A stretch of DNA of 64,000 nt from Saprospiraceae bacterium (GTDB taxonomy: Bacteria > Bacteroidota > Bacteroidia > Chitinophagales > Saprospiraceae). This document shows, piece by piece, positions 10,105 through 19,077 of the stretch. The stretch spans positions 372,001-436,000 of the forward strand of contig JAHBTW010000002.1 in assembly GCA_019638385.1 (NCBI GenBank). Reading direction: 5' to 3'. Made by a program: the position numbers and the translations under genes. Positions within the stretch are counted from its first letter, which is position 1. Each line of letters starts with the position of its first letter. The notes beneath the pieces are model-generated. The model was not told the DNA's origin. It searched no databases and saw only the letters and a list, made by a program, of their open reading frames with translations.

Positions 10105-11453
10105 GCAGGCAACAATTTGAAGCGCATCTGAGATGCGAATTGCAACAACATCCGAGCGACCTGGATACGGATGCGCTCTGGCAAGCGCTGGAACCGGAAC
10201 TGCTGCAAGGCAAAAATCGCACCCGCACGCGGGGCTGGTGGTTTTTCGGGCTGCTGTGGGCCGTGTGCGCAGCGGGGTTGGCTACCGGAGATCAGCTTTG
10301 CCGAATCGGACCCGTTGAAAAAAACCATATACCGGAGGCGGTTTTCTCCCAACCTGTGGGCTCGCAAGCGCAAACGCCGCCGGCCCTAAACGCGACAGGA
10401 ACGGCAGAAGCGCTTGAGGCGCCCTTTACAGGAATAGAGCTCGCTCGCGCGAGTTTCCCTCTCGTGCGGCCCGCTCACGCACAATTCCATCGCGTGTTTA
10501 CCACGCGTGAGACGGGGCGACCTATTGCGCAGGTTCCGCCGCCCGCCGACGATCCCGCGTTCCCGGCCTCCGCTCCTACCCTACCCTATGACGAGCCGGC
10601 CTTACCGCCCACAACGGCAATTGTTCCTTTTCTTAATGAAACCAGCCTCGCCCCGCTACCGCTGCTGCCGCCCGGCGTTCTTTACGATCTGTACCGACTG
10701 CCGGATTTCTCCAAGCGCAAGCGCAAACGCAAGGAAAAGGATTTTGCGGGGCTAATGCAGATGACAACGGGAGCGGGCATTGTAAACAAATCGCTCCGAC
10801 TAAGAGGCGACCAATCATCCGATTATCTGGCTGCCCGCCGGGAAACCGAACAAGCCCTCGAATATATCGGCGCCGGACTGATGGGCGGCATCCGGCATCG
10901 CTCCGGGTTTTACGCGCTCGGCGGCTTGCACTATACCCGCATCTCAGAGCGGTTTTCCCTTTCGCGCAGTTGGACGGGGAGAGACACCATACCCGACGGC
11001 ATCACAGAAATCATCGTTCACCCCGCCGGAGATTCTACCGTCATTTACGGCGAGACACCGGTGCTGCGGGAATTCACCTACCGCAAGCGGAGCTACAATA
11101 CTTACACCCTTTGGGATGTGCCGGTGGTGGCAGGCTACGAGTTGGCGCGCGGCCGCTGGACATTGGCGGCAGAGAGCGGCCTGTGGTTCAACGCGGCCAT
11201 GATCGCCCGCGGCGAGTTGCTCGACGCTGCCGGTGAGGTTATTTCCATGAAGGATGCCGGGATTTTCCGGCCCCGCATCGGGCTGAGCTATCATGTAGCA
11301 CTTCGGGTGGCGTATCTGCCGGGCAAAAACACGCAGGTCTTTGCAGCGTCCAGCCTGCGGTTCCTGCCGGGCAGTTTTACCGAGCGGGAATACGGCATTG
11401 TTCAGTCTTACACCTTGCCAGGATTGACGCTGGGGCTGAGCAGGAAGTTTTGA
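10101..11453 (+). CDS. Putative anti-sigma protein fused to an outer-membrane beta-barrel-like domain
   Basis: A 450-residue protein translationally coupled to the ECF sigma gene. Residues 1-36 are a short, helical, probably cytoplasmic segment. Residues about 45-62 (WWFFGLLWAVCAAGLATG) form the single transmembrane helix. About 150 residues rich in proline and threonine follow. From about residue 215 to the end the sequence alternates aromatic and polar residues like a small outer-membrane beta-barrel, and it finishes in LSRKF with a terminal phenylalanine. No zinc-binding anti-sigma motif is present. Position and topology suggest control of the sigma factor from the envelope. Whether one chain can really reach both membranes is uncertain; the C-terminal part may instead be a periplasmic beta domain. 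Confidence 0.6.
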   Translation: MSRQQFEAHLRCELQQHPSDLDTDALWQALEPELLQGKNRTRTRGWWFFGLLWAVCAAGLATGDQLCRIGPVEKNHIPEAVFSQPVGSQAQTPPALNATGTAEALEAPFTGIELARASFPLVRPAHAQFHRVFTTRETGRPIAQVPPPADDPAFPASAPTLPYDEPALPPTTAIVPFLNETSLAPLPLLPPGVLYDLYRLPDFSKRKRKRKEKDFAGLMQMTTGAGIVNKSLRLRGDQSSDYLAARRETEQALEYIGAGLMGGIRHRSGFYALGGLHYTRISERFSLSRSWTGRDTIPDGITEIIVHPAGDSTVIYGETPVLREFTYRKRSYNTYTLWDVPVVAGYELARGRWTLAAESGLWFNAAMIARGELLDAAGEVISMKDAGIFRPRIGLSYHVALRVAYLPGKNTQVFAASSLRFLPGSFTEREYGIVQSYTLPGLTLGLSRKF

Positions 11454-11471
11454 GGAAAGCCGGGTTAGCCC

Positions 11472-12242
11472 TCACAAATCCATTTCCACCAAAACGGGGC
11501 AATGATCGGAATGCACGGCATCGGGCAGTTGAGCGGCGTAGCGCAGGCGGTCGCGGAGGTTGTCGGTGACGGATTGGTAGTCAATGCGCCAGCCTTTGTT
11601 CCGGGCGCGGCTGCCCGCCCGGAAGCTCCACCAACTGTAGGAAACCGCATCGGGGTTTAAAAAACGGAACGCATCGGTGAAGCCGCTTTCGAACCAGCGG
11701 GTCATCCAGGCGCGCTCTTCGGGCAGGAATCCCGACGATTTTTTGTTGCCCACCGGATCGTGTATATCTATATTATGGTGTGCAATGTTGTAGTCGCCCA
11801 CTACGATGAGTTTGGGCCGTTCGCGTCGCAGTTCCTGAACCCAATTATAAAAATCGTCGAGGAACTCCATTTTGAAAGCCTGCCGCAGGTCGCCGGTCGT
11901 GCCGGAGGGGAAGTAGCAATTGAGGAGGGTCCAGTCGCCGAAGTCGGTGCGGAGTATGCGGCCTTCGGAGTCATACGGGGCGATGCCGCAACCGGTTATG
12001 GCGCAGTCGGGTTCGCGTTTTGTAAACGTAGCCACGCCGCTATACCCTTTCTTTTTAGCGCTGTGCCAGAAAGGGCGGTATCCCAGACGCTCCAATTCGG
12101 AGGTATTAAATTGATCGGGCATGGCCTTCATTTCCTGAAAGCAGAGGATATCGTAATTGCCTTGCTCAATCCATTCGACCAAGCCTTTGGAGGCCGCCGA
12201 ACGGATTCCGTTGACGTTGTAGGAGAGGATGCGGATTGCCAT
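11472..12242 (-). CDS. xth: Exodeoxyribonuclease III (AP endonuclease)
   Basis: This 256-residue enzyme of the EEP nuclease family cuts DNA at abasic sites and removes nucleotides from 3' ends in base-excision repair. The catalytic set is complete: N9 and N11 in SYNVNG, the metal ligand E37 in CFQEMK, Y110 in NCYFPSG, D150 and N152 in VVGDYN, D221 in GWRIDY, and D246-H247 in HSDHCPV. Length and motif order are normal. It sits 9 bases after the SPOR protein gene on the same strand and may be co-transcribed with it. Its 3' end lies 18 bases from the convergent gene ending at 11453. Confidence 0.95.
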   Translation of the reverse strand: MAIRILSYNVNGIRSAASKGLVEWIEQGNYDILCFQEMKAMPDQFNTSELERLGYRPFWHSAKKKGYSGVATFTKREPDCAITGCGIAPYDSEGRILRTDFGDWTLLNCYFPSGTTGDLRQAFKMEFLDDFYNWVQELRRERPKLIVVGDYNIAHHNIDIHDPVGNKKSSGFLPEERAWMTRWFESGFTDAFRFLNPDAVSYSWWSFRAGSRARNKGWRIDYQSVTDNLRDRLRYAAQLPDAVHSDHCPVLVEMDL

Positions 12243-12251
12243 TGTGCGGTT

Positions 12252-13982
12252 TTAGAGAAAGCGTTGCAGGTGATGCCCCACCATCGTTTGAAGGGTGGTG
12301 AGCGCAAGCGAGCGGGCGGCTTCGGCGTTGAAGCCCTTGTCCATAAAATGATCTTCGAGGCGCACCTGCGATTGGTGATATACCACGCGGAAAGCCGTGA
12401 TGAGGTCCTTGTTGAGCGGGTCGCGTTGCGCCCAGGTATCCAAGCCCTTCCACACGCGGATGTTCCAGTTTTCGAGCGACACTTCCTCTTCCTTTTGGGG
12501 CGCGGGCGGCGAGCTGAACAGCTTGGCGCGTTTGGCGGCAGCCGCAGCATTTTCAGCCGTGTTGACGCCGAGGTCCTGGGCCATCGCCGTCATCATGGCT
12601 ATTTCGGACCAGGTGGCAAACTGATCGCAGGCGCGAAAAGGAAAATCGGCATCGGCATAGCCGGCATAAGCTTCATATACGCGGGCCATTTCGGCGGGGT
12701 GGCGCTGAGCAAGCCAGCAGGGTGCAATCACGGCATTGCCCGGCGCGCTGTGCAGGTAGTGGATGTGCAGGAGGAGTTGATCGAGGTTGTTGTAGGCATA
12801 CGTGGAGCGGATATCAAACGGCGGCGCTTTGCGCATGGTTTTACCTTGAAAGGATTCCCGAATGGCGGTGTTCATCAATTGATTCACTTCATTAGAAGCG
12901 CCGCGGTTGGCAAACAATACATACGCCTGATAGGCTTTGGCCAATGGCCCCCCCGCCGTCGTTACTTCCACCACTGCGGCGGCGTCGCTGTGCATGTCGT
13001 CAAGCGCTTTTTGGAAACGGGCGGCGGCGGGCGAAAGCCCCGGTTGTTGTGTGTTGTCTGCCAAAGAACGGTACCGGGTCATTTGGCGGTTGGAGGCGGC
13101 GAAGGTATTGTACCCAGTGGAGGTGCCGTTGCCGTAGTAGCCGTCCAAAGAGCCGGTATAAGCGCCTTCTGCTTTGAGCGCCTGCTGGAGGTCGAGCGCA
13201 GAGCGCCGCTTGATGTTGCCCCGGATGGCCGGCGCTTGCACCAACGCAACGGAGCCGGTAGAGCGGGCCTGCATGCCGCCGGTATTGGCAGGTGAAGCCG
13301 GAGGCGGAATTACCGGGATGGCCTCAGGGCTTTTGACGCGCTGATCTGTATTTTCATAACCCGTGGGAACAACCGCAATGGAGGGCTGTGCAACGGCTGT
13401 TTCTTTTTGAATATTCAATGGGATAAGCGCCTTTTTAATACCGGTTTCAAACTCAGTGAGCCGATGCAGCGTCATGCTGTTGACGGTTCTCACGAAGGCG
13501 TCTTTGAATCCCAATTTCCGCACGCCGTCCAGGCTTTTGCGCGCTTCTTCCATACCCGCATAAGGCTTGGTGACGATGCGGATATCGTCGACGCCCATGA
13601 TGGCATACAGCTCGCCGGCGGCTGAATAGCGTTGCCAATTGATGCGCGCATTCGATTTTTCAGTGCCCACCTGGATGACGGCTACGCTCATGCCTTCCTG
13701 CAAAAATACTTGTTGAATATACGCGCTGGGATAGCCTTTGGCGCGCACTTGAGCCACTGCCTTTTCCACGGCAGCGCGGGTATCGTATCCGCCCAGCATC
13801 ACGCGGGAGACCTCGTCGTCCAAGCGGGCAGCATGTACAAAACCGATGCTGCGCAAGCCGCTGAAGTCTTCGGCGCGGGCATCCATAAAATTACCAACCT
13901 GTACCGTATAGCGCTCTTGCGCCTGAAGCAGCAAGGTGGTAGCGAAAGTGATGGAAATGAGTAGAAGCGTGGTTTTTAGCAT
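12252..13982 (-). CDS. Exported SPOR-domain protein with a peptidoglycan-binding-like segment
   Basis: A 576-residue protein with a signal peptide (residues 1-21, cut after LLLQA). Two SPOR-like modules follow: YTVQVGNFMDARAEDFSG to about residue 90, then a second at about 95-175 (SVAVIQVGTEKSNARINW onward). SPOR modules bind peptidoglycan lacking stem peptides. A later segment, LQQALKAEGAYTGSLDGYYG, matches the peptidoglycan_binding_1 style. The C-terminal 300 residues are helical and unrecognised. It probably resides in the periplasm at the cell wall. Exonuclease III follows 9 bases downstream, which looks like chance clustering rather than a shared role. Confidence 0.75.
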   Translation of the reverse strand: MLKTTLLLISITFATTLLLQAQERYTVQVGNFMDARAEDFSGLRSIGFVHAARLDDEVSRVMLGGYDTRAAVEKAVAQVRAKGYPSAYIQQVFLQEGMSVAVIQVGTEKSNARINWQRYSAAGELYAIMGVDDIRIVTKPYAGMEEARKSLDGVRKLGFKDAFVRTVNSMTLHRLTEFETGIKKALIPLNIQKETAVAQPSIAVVPTGYENTDQRVKSPEAIPVIPPPASPANTGGMQARSTGSVALVQAPAIRGNIKRRSALDLQQALKAEGAYTGSLDGYYGNGTSTGYNTFAASNRQMTRYRSLADNTQQPGLSPAAARFQKALDDMHSDAAAVVEVTTAGGPLAKAYQAYVLFANRGASNEVNQLMNTAIRESFQGKTMRKAPPFDIRSTYAYNNLDQLLLHIHYLHSAPGNAVIAPCWLAQRHPAEMARVYEAYAGYADADFPFRACDQFATWSEIAMMTAMAQDLGVNTAENAAAAAKRAKLFSSPPAPQKEEEVSLENWNIRVWKGLDTWAQRDPLNKDLITAFRVVYHQSQVRLEDHFMDKGFNAEAARSLALTTLQTMVGHHLQRFL

Positions 13983-14060
13983 CAGTAGTTTGGATTAATT
14001 CACACCATAAACGCAATCACGATGCCAAAATTACCCTGTTTTTTTTAAAAAACGCCGCTC

Positions 14061-14094
14061 TTGATTGGTATTTATGAAGGAGATATTAACTTTG
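14061..14094 (+). promoter_or_regulatory. Promoter candidate for the response regulator
   Basis: TTGATT from 14061 and TAACTTTG at 14087-14094 match the Bacteroidota -33/-7 pattern with a spacing of about 20-23 bases. Transcription would begin near 14102, about 60 bases before the chosen ATG. Confidence 0.45.
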
Positions 14095-14161
14095 TTGAAA
14101 TTTGAGCGAAAGGCAATTTGCGATTCACTACGCGCTATTTTCTCTCGAAGCGACATACATA

Positions 14162-14602
14162 ATGCCCAAAACGATGTGCCGAAAAAACACCGTCCTCTTA
14201 TTGGAGGACAATCCTGCCGACGCCGAACTTACCCGGCTGGCATTACAGGGGCTCCCCCACTCCCTAAGTTTGCAACACTTTTCCAATGGAGAAGATTTCG
14301 TGCGCCGCTCCAGAGAATATCCCTCTGAAAGCATTGCCTGCATGATTCTCGATTTGAACGTGCCGAAAATAAACGGCCTGGAAGTGTTGCGCCGCCTGCG
14401 TGCCGAACCCCGGTTCCGGGAAGTGCCCGCCGTCATCTTTTCTTCATCCAATTTGCCGGAAGACATCAACGCCTCCTATGCAGCCGGCGCCGATGCCTAT
14501 ATGGTGAAACCCGACGGCTTCGACGAGTTTTGCGATACTATATCCAACATCGTTCAGTTTTGGGTAAACCGGCTCACGATGGAACCGGCGGCTTTGGGAT
14601 AA
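14162..14602 (+). CDS. Single-domain response regulator (Rcp1-like)
   Basis: A 146-residue stand-alone receiver domain. The ATG at 14162 is preferred because the receiver begins right after it (VLLLEDNPADAELTRLAL) and a promoter box lies between the earlier possible start and this one. The acidic pair E15-D16, phospho-acceptor D64 (MILDLNVPKI), S94 and K116 (MVKPDGF) are all present. This Rcp1-like class, with a .PADAELT signature, usually takes phosphate from hybrid or phytochrome-type kinases and acts through protein contacts, having no output domain. No kinase is adjacent; the nearest is the FixL-like kinase 3 kb away. Its stop abuts the convergent queG stop with no gap. Confidence 0.9.
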   Translation: MPKTMCRKNTVLLLEDNPADAELTRLALQGLPHSLSLQHFSNGEDFVRRSREYPSESIACMILDLNVPKINGLEVLRRLRAEPRFREVPAVIFSSSNLPEDINASYAAGADAYMVKPDGFDEFCDTISNIVQFWVNRLTMEPAALG

Positions 14603-15535
14603 TCATTCGCCGGCGTTCAGAAAGTCAATATTCCGCTTCAGCCCGGCATATTTGGTTCGCTTCACCGGCGACTTTCTGAATACGCGCTGAAATACCGCTT
14701 CGGTGAGATCGGTCCAATCGGATTTCGTCATGCCCAACAATTCAGCGTGCGGCTCAAATGCCGGTTCGTTGTGCGGGCCGGCAAAGCGATTCCAGGGGCA
14801 CACATCCTGACAGATGTCGCATCCGAACATCCAGTTTTCAAACTTCCCTTTAAATGCTTCCGGTATGGCGTCGCGCAGTTCAATGGTGAAATAGGAGATG
14901 CACTTGCTGCCGTCCACCCAATAGCCCTGCGGATCAATGGCGTCGGTGGGGCAGGCGTCTATACAGCGGGTGCAGGTGCCGCAATAGTCTTTAATGGGCT
15001 GGTCATATATCAATTCCAGATCGAGGATCAGTTCTGCCAGAAAGAAATAAGAACCGGCTTTGGGGTGAATCAGCAGGGTGTTTTTGCCCACCCAGCCTAC
15101 GCCGGCCCGCCGTGCCCAATCGCGTTCCAGTACGGGCGCCGAATCCACGAAGCAGCGGCCGTTGACCTCGCCTATTTGCTCCCGAATAAAAGCCAGTAAC
15201 GTTTTGAGTTTGTGTTTGAGCACAAAGTGATAATCTTCGCCGTAAGCGTATTGGGCAATTTTGGGCGCCTCCGGATCGCTTTGCCGCTGAGGGCTGTAAT
15301 GATTGTACGCCAGGCTCACCATAGACCGGGCGCCCTCCACCAGCAGGCGCGGATCTACCCGCTGTTCGAAGTAGTTTTCCATATATGCCATTTGGCCGTG
15401 CATTCCTTTATGGAGCCAGGCTTCCAACCGGCGCGCTTCTTCGTCCATGCGTTCGGCACGGGCCATGCCGATGAAGGAAAACCCGAGCCGACGGGCTTCC
15501 TCCCGGATGAGTCGGGTGTGCAGGGTGGCGCTCAT
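14603..15535 (-). CDS. queG: Epoxyqueuosine reductase QueG
   Basis: This 310-residue cobalamin- and iron-sulfur-dependent enzyme reduces epoxyqueuosine to queuosine at position 34 of tRNAs with GUN anticodons. Two [4Fe-4S] motifs are complete: CGTCTRCIDACP (cysteines 185, 188, 191, 195) and CDICQDVCP (239, 242, 246), with a further cysteine at 212. The catalytic-acid region VDSAPVLERDWA (D131) is present. Length is typical. It lies 15 bases downstream of a universal-stress-protein gene on the same strand, so the two may share a transcript. Confidence 0.95.
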   Translation of the reverse strand: MSATLHTRLIREEARRLGFSFIGMARAERMDEEARRLEAWLHKGMHGQMAYMENYFEQRVDPRLLVEGARSMVSLAYNHYSPQRQSDPEAPKIAQYAYGEDYHFVLKHKLKTLLAFIREQIGEVNGRCFVDSAPVLERDWARRAGVGWVGKNTLLIHPKAGSYFFLAELILDLELIYDQPIKDYCGTCTRCIDACPTDAIDPQGYWVDGSKCISYFTIELRDAIPEAFKGKFENWMFGCDICQDVCPWNRFAGPHNEPAFEPHAELLGMTKSDWTDLTEAVFQRVFRKSPVKRTKYAGLKRNIDFLNAGE

Positions 15536-15550
15536 GGGTCGTTGCAGGCG

Positions 15551-16363
15551 CTACGCTTCGTTGTCCTGAAGTACTAAGATCGGAATTCGGATTTGGAACA
15601 CTTCGCGGGTAGTGGCGCTGTGGTGGAAGATGCGCTCCAGGAAACTCCGCTTGCGGCGGATCATGCACAGCATATCGGCCTGATAGTCTTCTGCAAAAGA
15701 GGAAAGGCTTTCGTGTATGCGCTCGGAGTCGAGTTCGTAGTGAAAAGAGTGCTCCACACTTTCCAAAAACATATCAATGGTGGGATCTATGCCTGCATCG
15801 TCTTCTCCGGTGTCTTTGTGATAAACGCGCACTTTGGCGCTGTAAGATTTGGCTAAGCTCAGCAGCGGGGCCATAGGCTCTACGGATGTAAGGCCGCTTT
15901 CGTCCACGGCGAATATGATGGTTTGAAACGGCTGGAACGGAAACCCGCAGGGAATGGCCAATACCGGCGTACCTGAGTTTTTGATAACGCCGTTGGCCGT
16001 ACTTCCGGTAAAAATCTCTTTTAGCCCGGTAGCGCCCTGCGTACTCATCACGATGAGATCGTAGTGACCGGCAGTAGCGGTACGGGAAATAGTGTTCACG
16101 GGTTCGCCGCGCAAAACCTTGCCCTCTACGGAAGCGCCGGCGTTGAGCAGCGGGCGAATGCGGTCCACTAAAGTATGCATTTCGGCTTCCGCTTCTTCGC
16201 GCATCATGGCTTCTACCGATACCATAACCGTGGCGGTGGAGGCGAGATGGTAAGAGTTGACGAGCGTGATGTGGGAGCCGAACCGGTTGGCTATGTCAAC
16301 GGCATGATCGAGCGCAACGGCGGCATTTTGGGAAAAATCGGTAGGAACGAGCAGTTTTTTCAT
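15551..16363 (-). CDS. Universal stress protein, tandem UspA domains
   Basis: A 270-residue protein with two UspA-like halves. The N-terminal half begins KKLLVPTDFSQNAAVALDHA and contains the nucleotide-binding style end STQGATGLKEIFTGSTAN (about residues 112-130). The C-terminal half (about 150-270) is more diverged and keeps MIRRKRSFLERIFHHSAT. Such proteins bind ATP or sense stress in the cytoplasm. It precedes queG by 15 bases and follows a second usp gene after 71 bases on the same strand. Confidence 0.9.
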   Translation of the reverse strand: MKKLLVPTDFSQNAAVALDHAVDIANRFGSHITLVNSYHLASTATVMVSVEAMMREEAEAEMHTLVDRIRPLLNAGASVEGKVLRGEPVNTISRTATAGHYDLIVMSTQGATGLKEIFTGSTANGVIKNSGTPVLAIPCGFPFQPFQTIIFAVDESGLTSVEPMAPLLSLAKSYSAKVRVYHKDTGEDDAGIDPTIDMFLESVEHSFHYELDSERIHESLSSFAEDYQADMLCMIRRKRSFLERIFHHSATTREVFQIRIPILVLQDNEA

Positions 16364-16434
16364 TGTTGGTTACAAGCATTTTTTATACCTGTAAAGATAC
16401 TACTTTTCGAGAAAGTAGTCAACCGAAAAAACGC

Positions 16435-17532
16435 TCAATCATCGGAATGCATGATGAGCAGCGGAGTATGTATTTGAAACACAGCCTGCCGCGTAACACT
16501 GCGGTGAAAAAGGGATTCGGTAAAAGACCGACGGGTAGTGCTCATGGCGATGAGGTCGGCCCGGTGCTCCGATGCATAGCGGTTTAGCCCTTCCAGAATA
16601 TCGCTGCACTCAATGGTGACGATGTCGGCCGCAGGTTGTTTTTCTGCATCTACAGGATATAAGGGGATTTTGTGTACCCGATACGTTTCATCCGGATGGG
16701 CGCTGATGTGTACATAGTGCAACATACTTCCAAAGCGGCGCGCAAACTCCAATGCGCGCGGCAATACAATGTGCTCGTGCGGCTCAAAGTTTCCGGCAAA
16801 AACAATGTTGCGGAAGCCCCGAAAACGAGCGCCTTCCGGTACCAACAACACTGGACAGGAAGAGAGCCGGGCCACCTCCGACGAAACGCTGCCGAAGAGC
16901 CGGTTGAGCAAACTGGATTTCCCCGTAGCGCCCATCACGATCATATCGGTATCGGGCAATTTGGACAGCCGGCGCAGTTCTTCAATCACCGGTCCTACTA
17001 TGATCTCCTTTCGCATGGGCACCTGGCTCGAATCGAAGCCGTTGGTATGTATCGGGCGCCCGAAAAAACTTTCCAATTCCTGTTCCTTAATATACAATTC
17101 GTCTTCAATGGGCTGCATCACAAAAGGATTGGCTGCGCCAACCTGCGCGGGATGCACATGTACGATGTTCAAGCCCGCTCCCTGCACGGCGGCCATGCTT
17201 TTGGCATAAGCCAGCGCATTGGAGGCCGTTTCCGAAAAATCCGTGGGCGCTACAATGGTACTGAGATGAAGTCCGGAAGCCTGAGGGCCGCTCAACAACA
17301 TACTCAACACAACCTTCAGCTCGCGCGTGCTGGGCGCCGACTGTTGCAGCACCACCCTGCCGTCAACGGCTAAGGCGGGAATGCCCGAAATGCCGTAAGC
17401 CAGCAATTGCCCGATATCTTTGACCTCTGCAATAGGCAAATCCAGACCCAGTTCCCGCAGAGCCTGCTCTACATTGGCTTTCAAAGCCTTCCCTTTGCTT
17501 GAGCCTACATCCAATAGTTCCAGCCGGGCCAT
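16435..17532 (-). CDS. Thioredoxin-like domain (cysteines lost) fused to tandem universal stress protein
   Basis: A 365-residue protein. The ATG at 17532 is used because the fold starts there (MARLELLDVGSSKGKAL); a longer frame upstream reads as unrelated sequence. Residues 1-80 match the small thioredoxin/glutaredoxin-like (Thioredoxin_3) fold, including GISGIPALAVDG with its cis-proline. The CxxC site, which should align at residues 10-13, reads SSKG, so thiol-disulfide exchange cannot occur there. Two UspA domains follow (TIVAPTDFSETASNALAYAK, then GATGKSSLLNRLFGSVSSEV, and a second half ending STTRRSFTESLFHRSVTRQ). It is probably a stress or ligand sensor. It is divergent from the FixL-like kinase gene. 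Confidence 0.85.
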   Translation of the reverse strand: MARLELLDVGSSKGKALKANVEQALRELGLDLPIAEVKDIGQLLAYGISGIPALAVDGRVVLQQSAPSTRELKVVLSMLLSGPQASGLHLSTIVAPTDFSETASNALAYAKSMAAVQGAGLNIVHVHPAQVGAANPFVMQPIEDELYIKEQELESFFGRPIHTNGFDSSQVPMRKEIIVGPVIEELRRLSKLPDTDMIVMGATGKSSLLNRLFGSVSSEVARLSSCPVLLVPEGARFRGFRNIVFAGNFEPHEHIVLPRALEFARRFGSMLHYVHISAHPDETYRVHKIPLYPVDAEKQPAADIVTIECSDILEGLNRYASEHRADLIAMSTTRRSFTESLFHRSVTRQAVFQIHTPLLIMHSDD

Positions 17533-17736
17533 GGTTTTGTTATTTGATTCATTTAAAATTATTGCGCTGCCGCAAGCGGCCATATATTTGCTCATCGCAG
17601 GAAACAAAACAGTTAGAAAATAAAAAAGCGGCAAAGACTACAAGCCGCAAAATAATGCCGCAATTTTCACCCTATCCCTGCGAGAAAAAATGATTTTTGT
17701 CATTCCTGTTATTAATTTTGGTCATTCGTTACACTT

Positions 17737-19056
17737 ATGGCAATAACTGGCACTTCAAATCTACATCCGTTGAACTCCATTTCACCACCAGATTCTTTCA
17801 GCGCTGCACAGCGGCTCAGCGCCATTTTCGAGGCCGCTTTGGATGGCATCATCACCATTGACGAGCGGGGCATTATGGAAATGATCAACCCCGCAGCCGC
17901 GTCCATGTTCGGCTACGATCTCTCCGAACTCATCGGAAAAAATGTGTCCATGCTCATGCCCGATATGCACGCCCGCCAACACGATCAGTACATCCAAAAC
18001 TACCTCCAAACCGGCCACAAACGCATCATCGGCATCGGCCGGGAAGTGGAGGGCCGCAAAAAAGACGGCACACAGTTTCCCTTGCGCCTGAGCGTGAGCG
18101 AGGTCAAAACCGACGGGCGCAGTTTGTTTACCGGCACACTGCACGACCTCACGGTGGCCAAAGAGGCCGAAGACCGCATCATCCGCCTCAATGCAGAATT
18201 GGAGAAAGGGGTAGATCAACGCACCGAAGAGCTCGCCGGCGCGGTGAATCAATTGCTCAACATCAACAAAAAATTGGAGCACGAAATACAGGAACGCCGC
18301 GCCGTGGAATCGGCTTTGCGCCACAGCGAACAGGAACTGCGCCGGGCGTATGAAAAAGAAAAGGAACTGAGCGAACTGAAGTCCCGCTTCGTTTCTATGG
18401 CCTCGCACGAGTTTCGCACTCCACTCAGCGCCGTGTTGTCCAGCGCCGACCTCATAGAGGCGTACCCCCGCGAAGACCAGCAGGCCAAACGCGAAAAACA
18501 CACCGCCCGCATCAAATCGGCCGTGGCCAATCTCACCGGTATCCTCAACGACTTCCTCTCCCTGAGCAAACTTGAAGAAGGGAAAGTCGGCATTCAGTCC
18601 GTCCGCTTCCTGCTCAGCGAATTTTGTGCAGAAACATTAGACGATCTGCAGGGCTTGCTCAAACCCGGCCAAAACATCCGACACGATATGCCCCCGGAAG
18701 ACATCGAGCTGTTTTTGGACAAAAAAGTGCTCAAAAACATTTTTTTCAACCTGTTGTCCAACGCCATTAAATATTCCGATGCCGGAACTTCCATAGATTG
18801 CCACATTCGTCTCGAAGCCGATACGCTGCACATCACCGTGAGAGATCAGGGAATAGGCATTCCACAGGAAGAACAGCAGCACGTTTTTACCCGGTTTTTC
18901 CGCGCTCACAACGCCGAAAACATTCAGGGAACCGGCCTGGGGCTAAACATCGTAAAGCGATATATCGAATTATTGCGGGGTAGTATTAACTTTGAAAGCG
19001 AATTGGGCAAAGGCACTACCTTCCGGATCGAAATCCCCTTGGCTCAGACGAACTAA
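17737..19056 (+). CDS. FixL-like PAS sensor histidine kinase, candidate haem oxygen sensor
   Basis: A 439-residue soluble kinase with no membrane segment. Residues about 26-140 form a PAS domain very close to that of FixL: NVSMLMPDMHARQHDQYI, then KRIIGIGREVEGRKKDG. The histidine that binds haem in FixL aligns with H82, and the oxygen-contacting arginine of GIGR aligns with R102. A coiled linker (145-215) leads to the HisKA box MASHEFRTPLSAV with phospho-acceptor H224. The ATPase has N342 (FFNLLSNAIKYS), DQGIGIP at 370-376 and GTGLGL at 398-403. A TAATTTTG box at 17713-17720 would give a very short leader. The regulator gene follows after 21 bases. Kinase assignment is certain; haem binding is inferred from residue conservation. 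Confidence 0.9.
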   Translation: MAITGTSNLHPLNSISPPDSFSAAQRLSAIFEAALDGIITIDERGIMEMINPAAASMFGYDLSELIGKNVSMLMPDMHARQHDQYIQNYLQTGHKRIIGIGREVEGRKKDGTQFPLRLSVSEVKTDGRSLFTGTLHDLTVAKEAEDRIIRLNAELEKGVDQRTEELAGAVNQLLNINKKLEHEIQERRAVESALRHSEQELRRAYEKEKELSELKSRFVSMASHEFRTPLSAVLSSADLIEAYPREDQQAKREKHTARIKSAVANLTGILNDFLSLSKLEEGKVGIQSVRFLLSEFCAETLDDLQGLLKPGQNIRHDMPPEDIELFLDKKVLKNIFFNLLSNAIKYSDAGTSIDCHIRLEADTLHITVRDQGIGIPQEEQQHVFTRFFRAHNAENIQGTGLGLNIVKRYIELLRGSINFESELGKGTTFRIEIPLAQTN

Positions 19057-19077
19057 TTTTGACAAAAACGATTGACT

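Noticed and set aside
11760..13295. 511-codon open frame opposite exonuclease III and the SPOR gene
   Set aside because: It runs across two well-supported minus-strand genes and shows no recognisable protein features.
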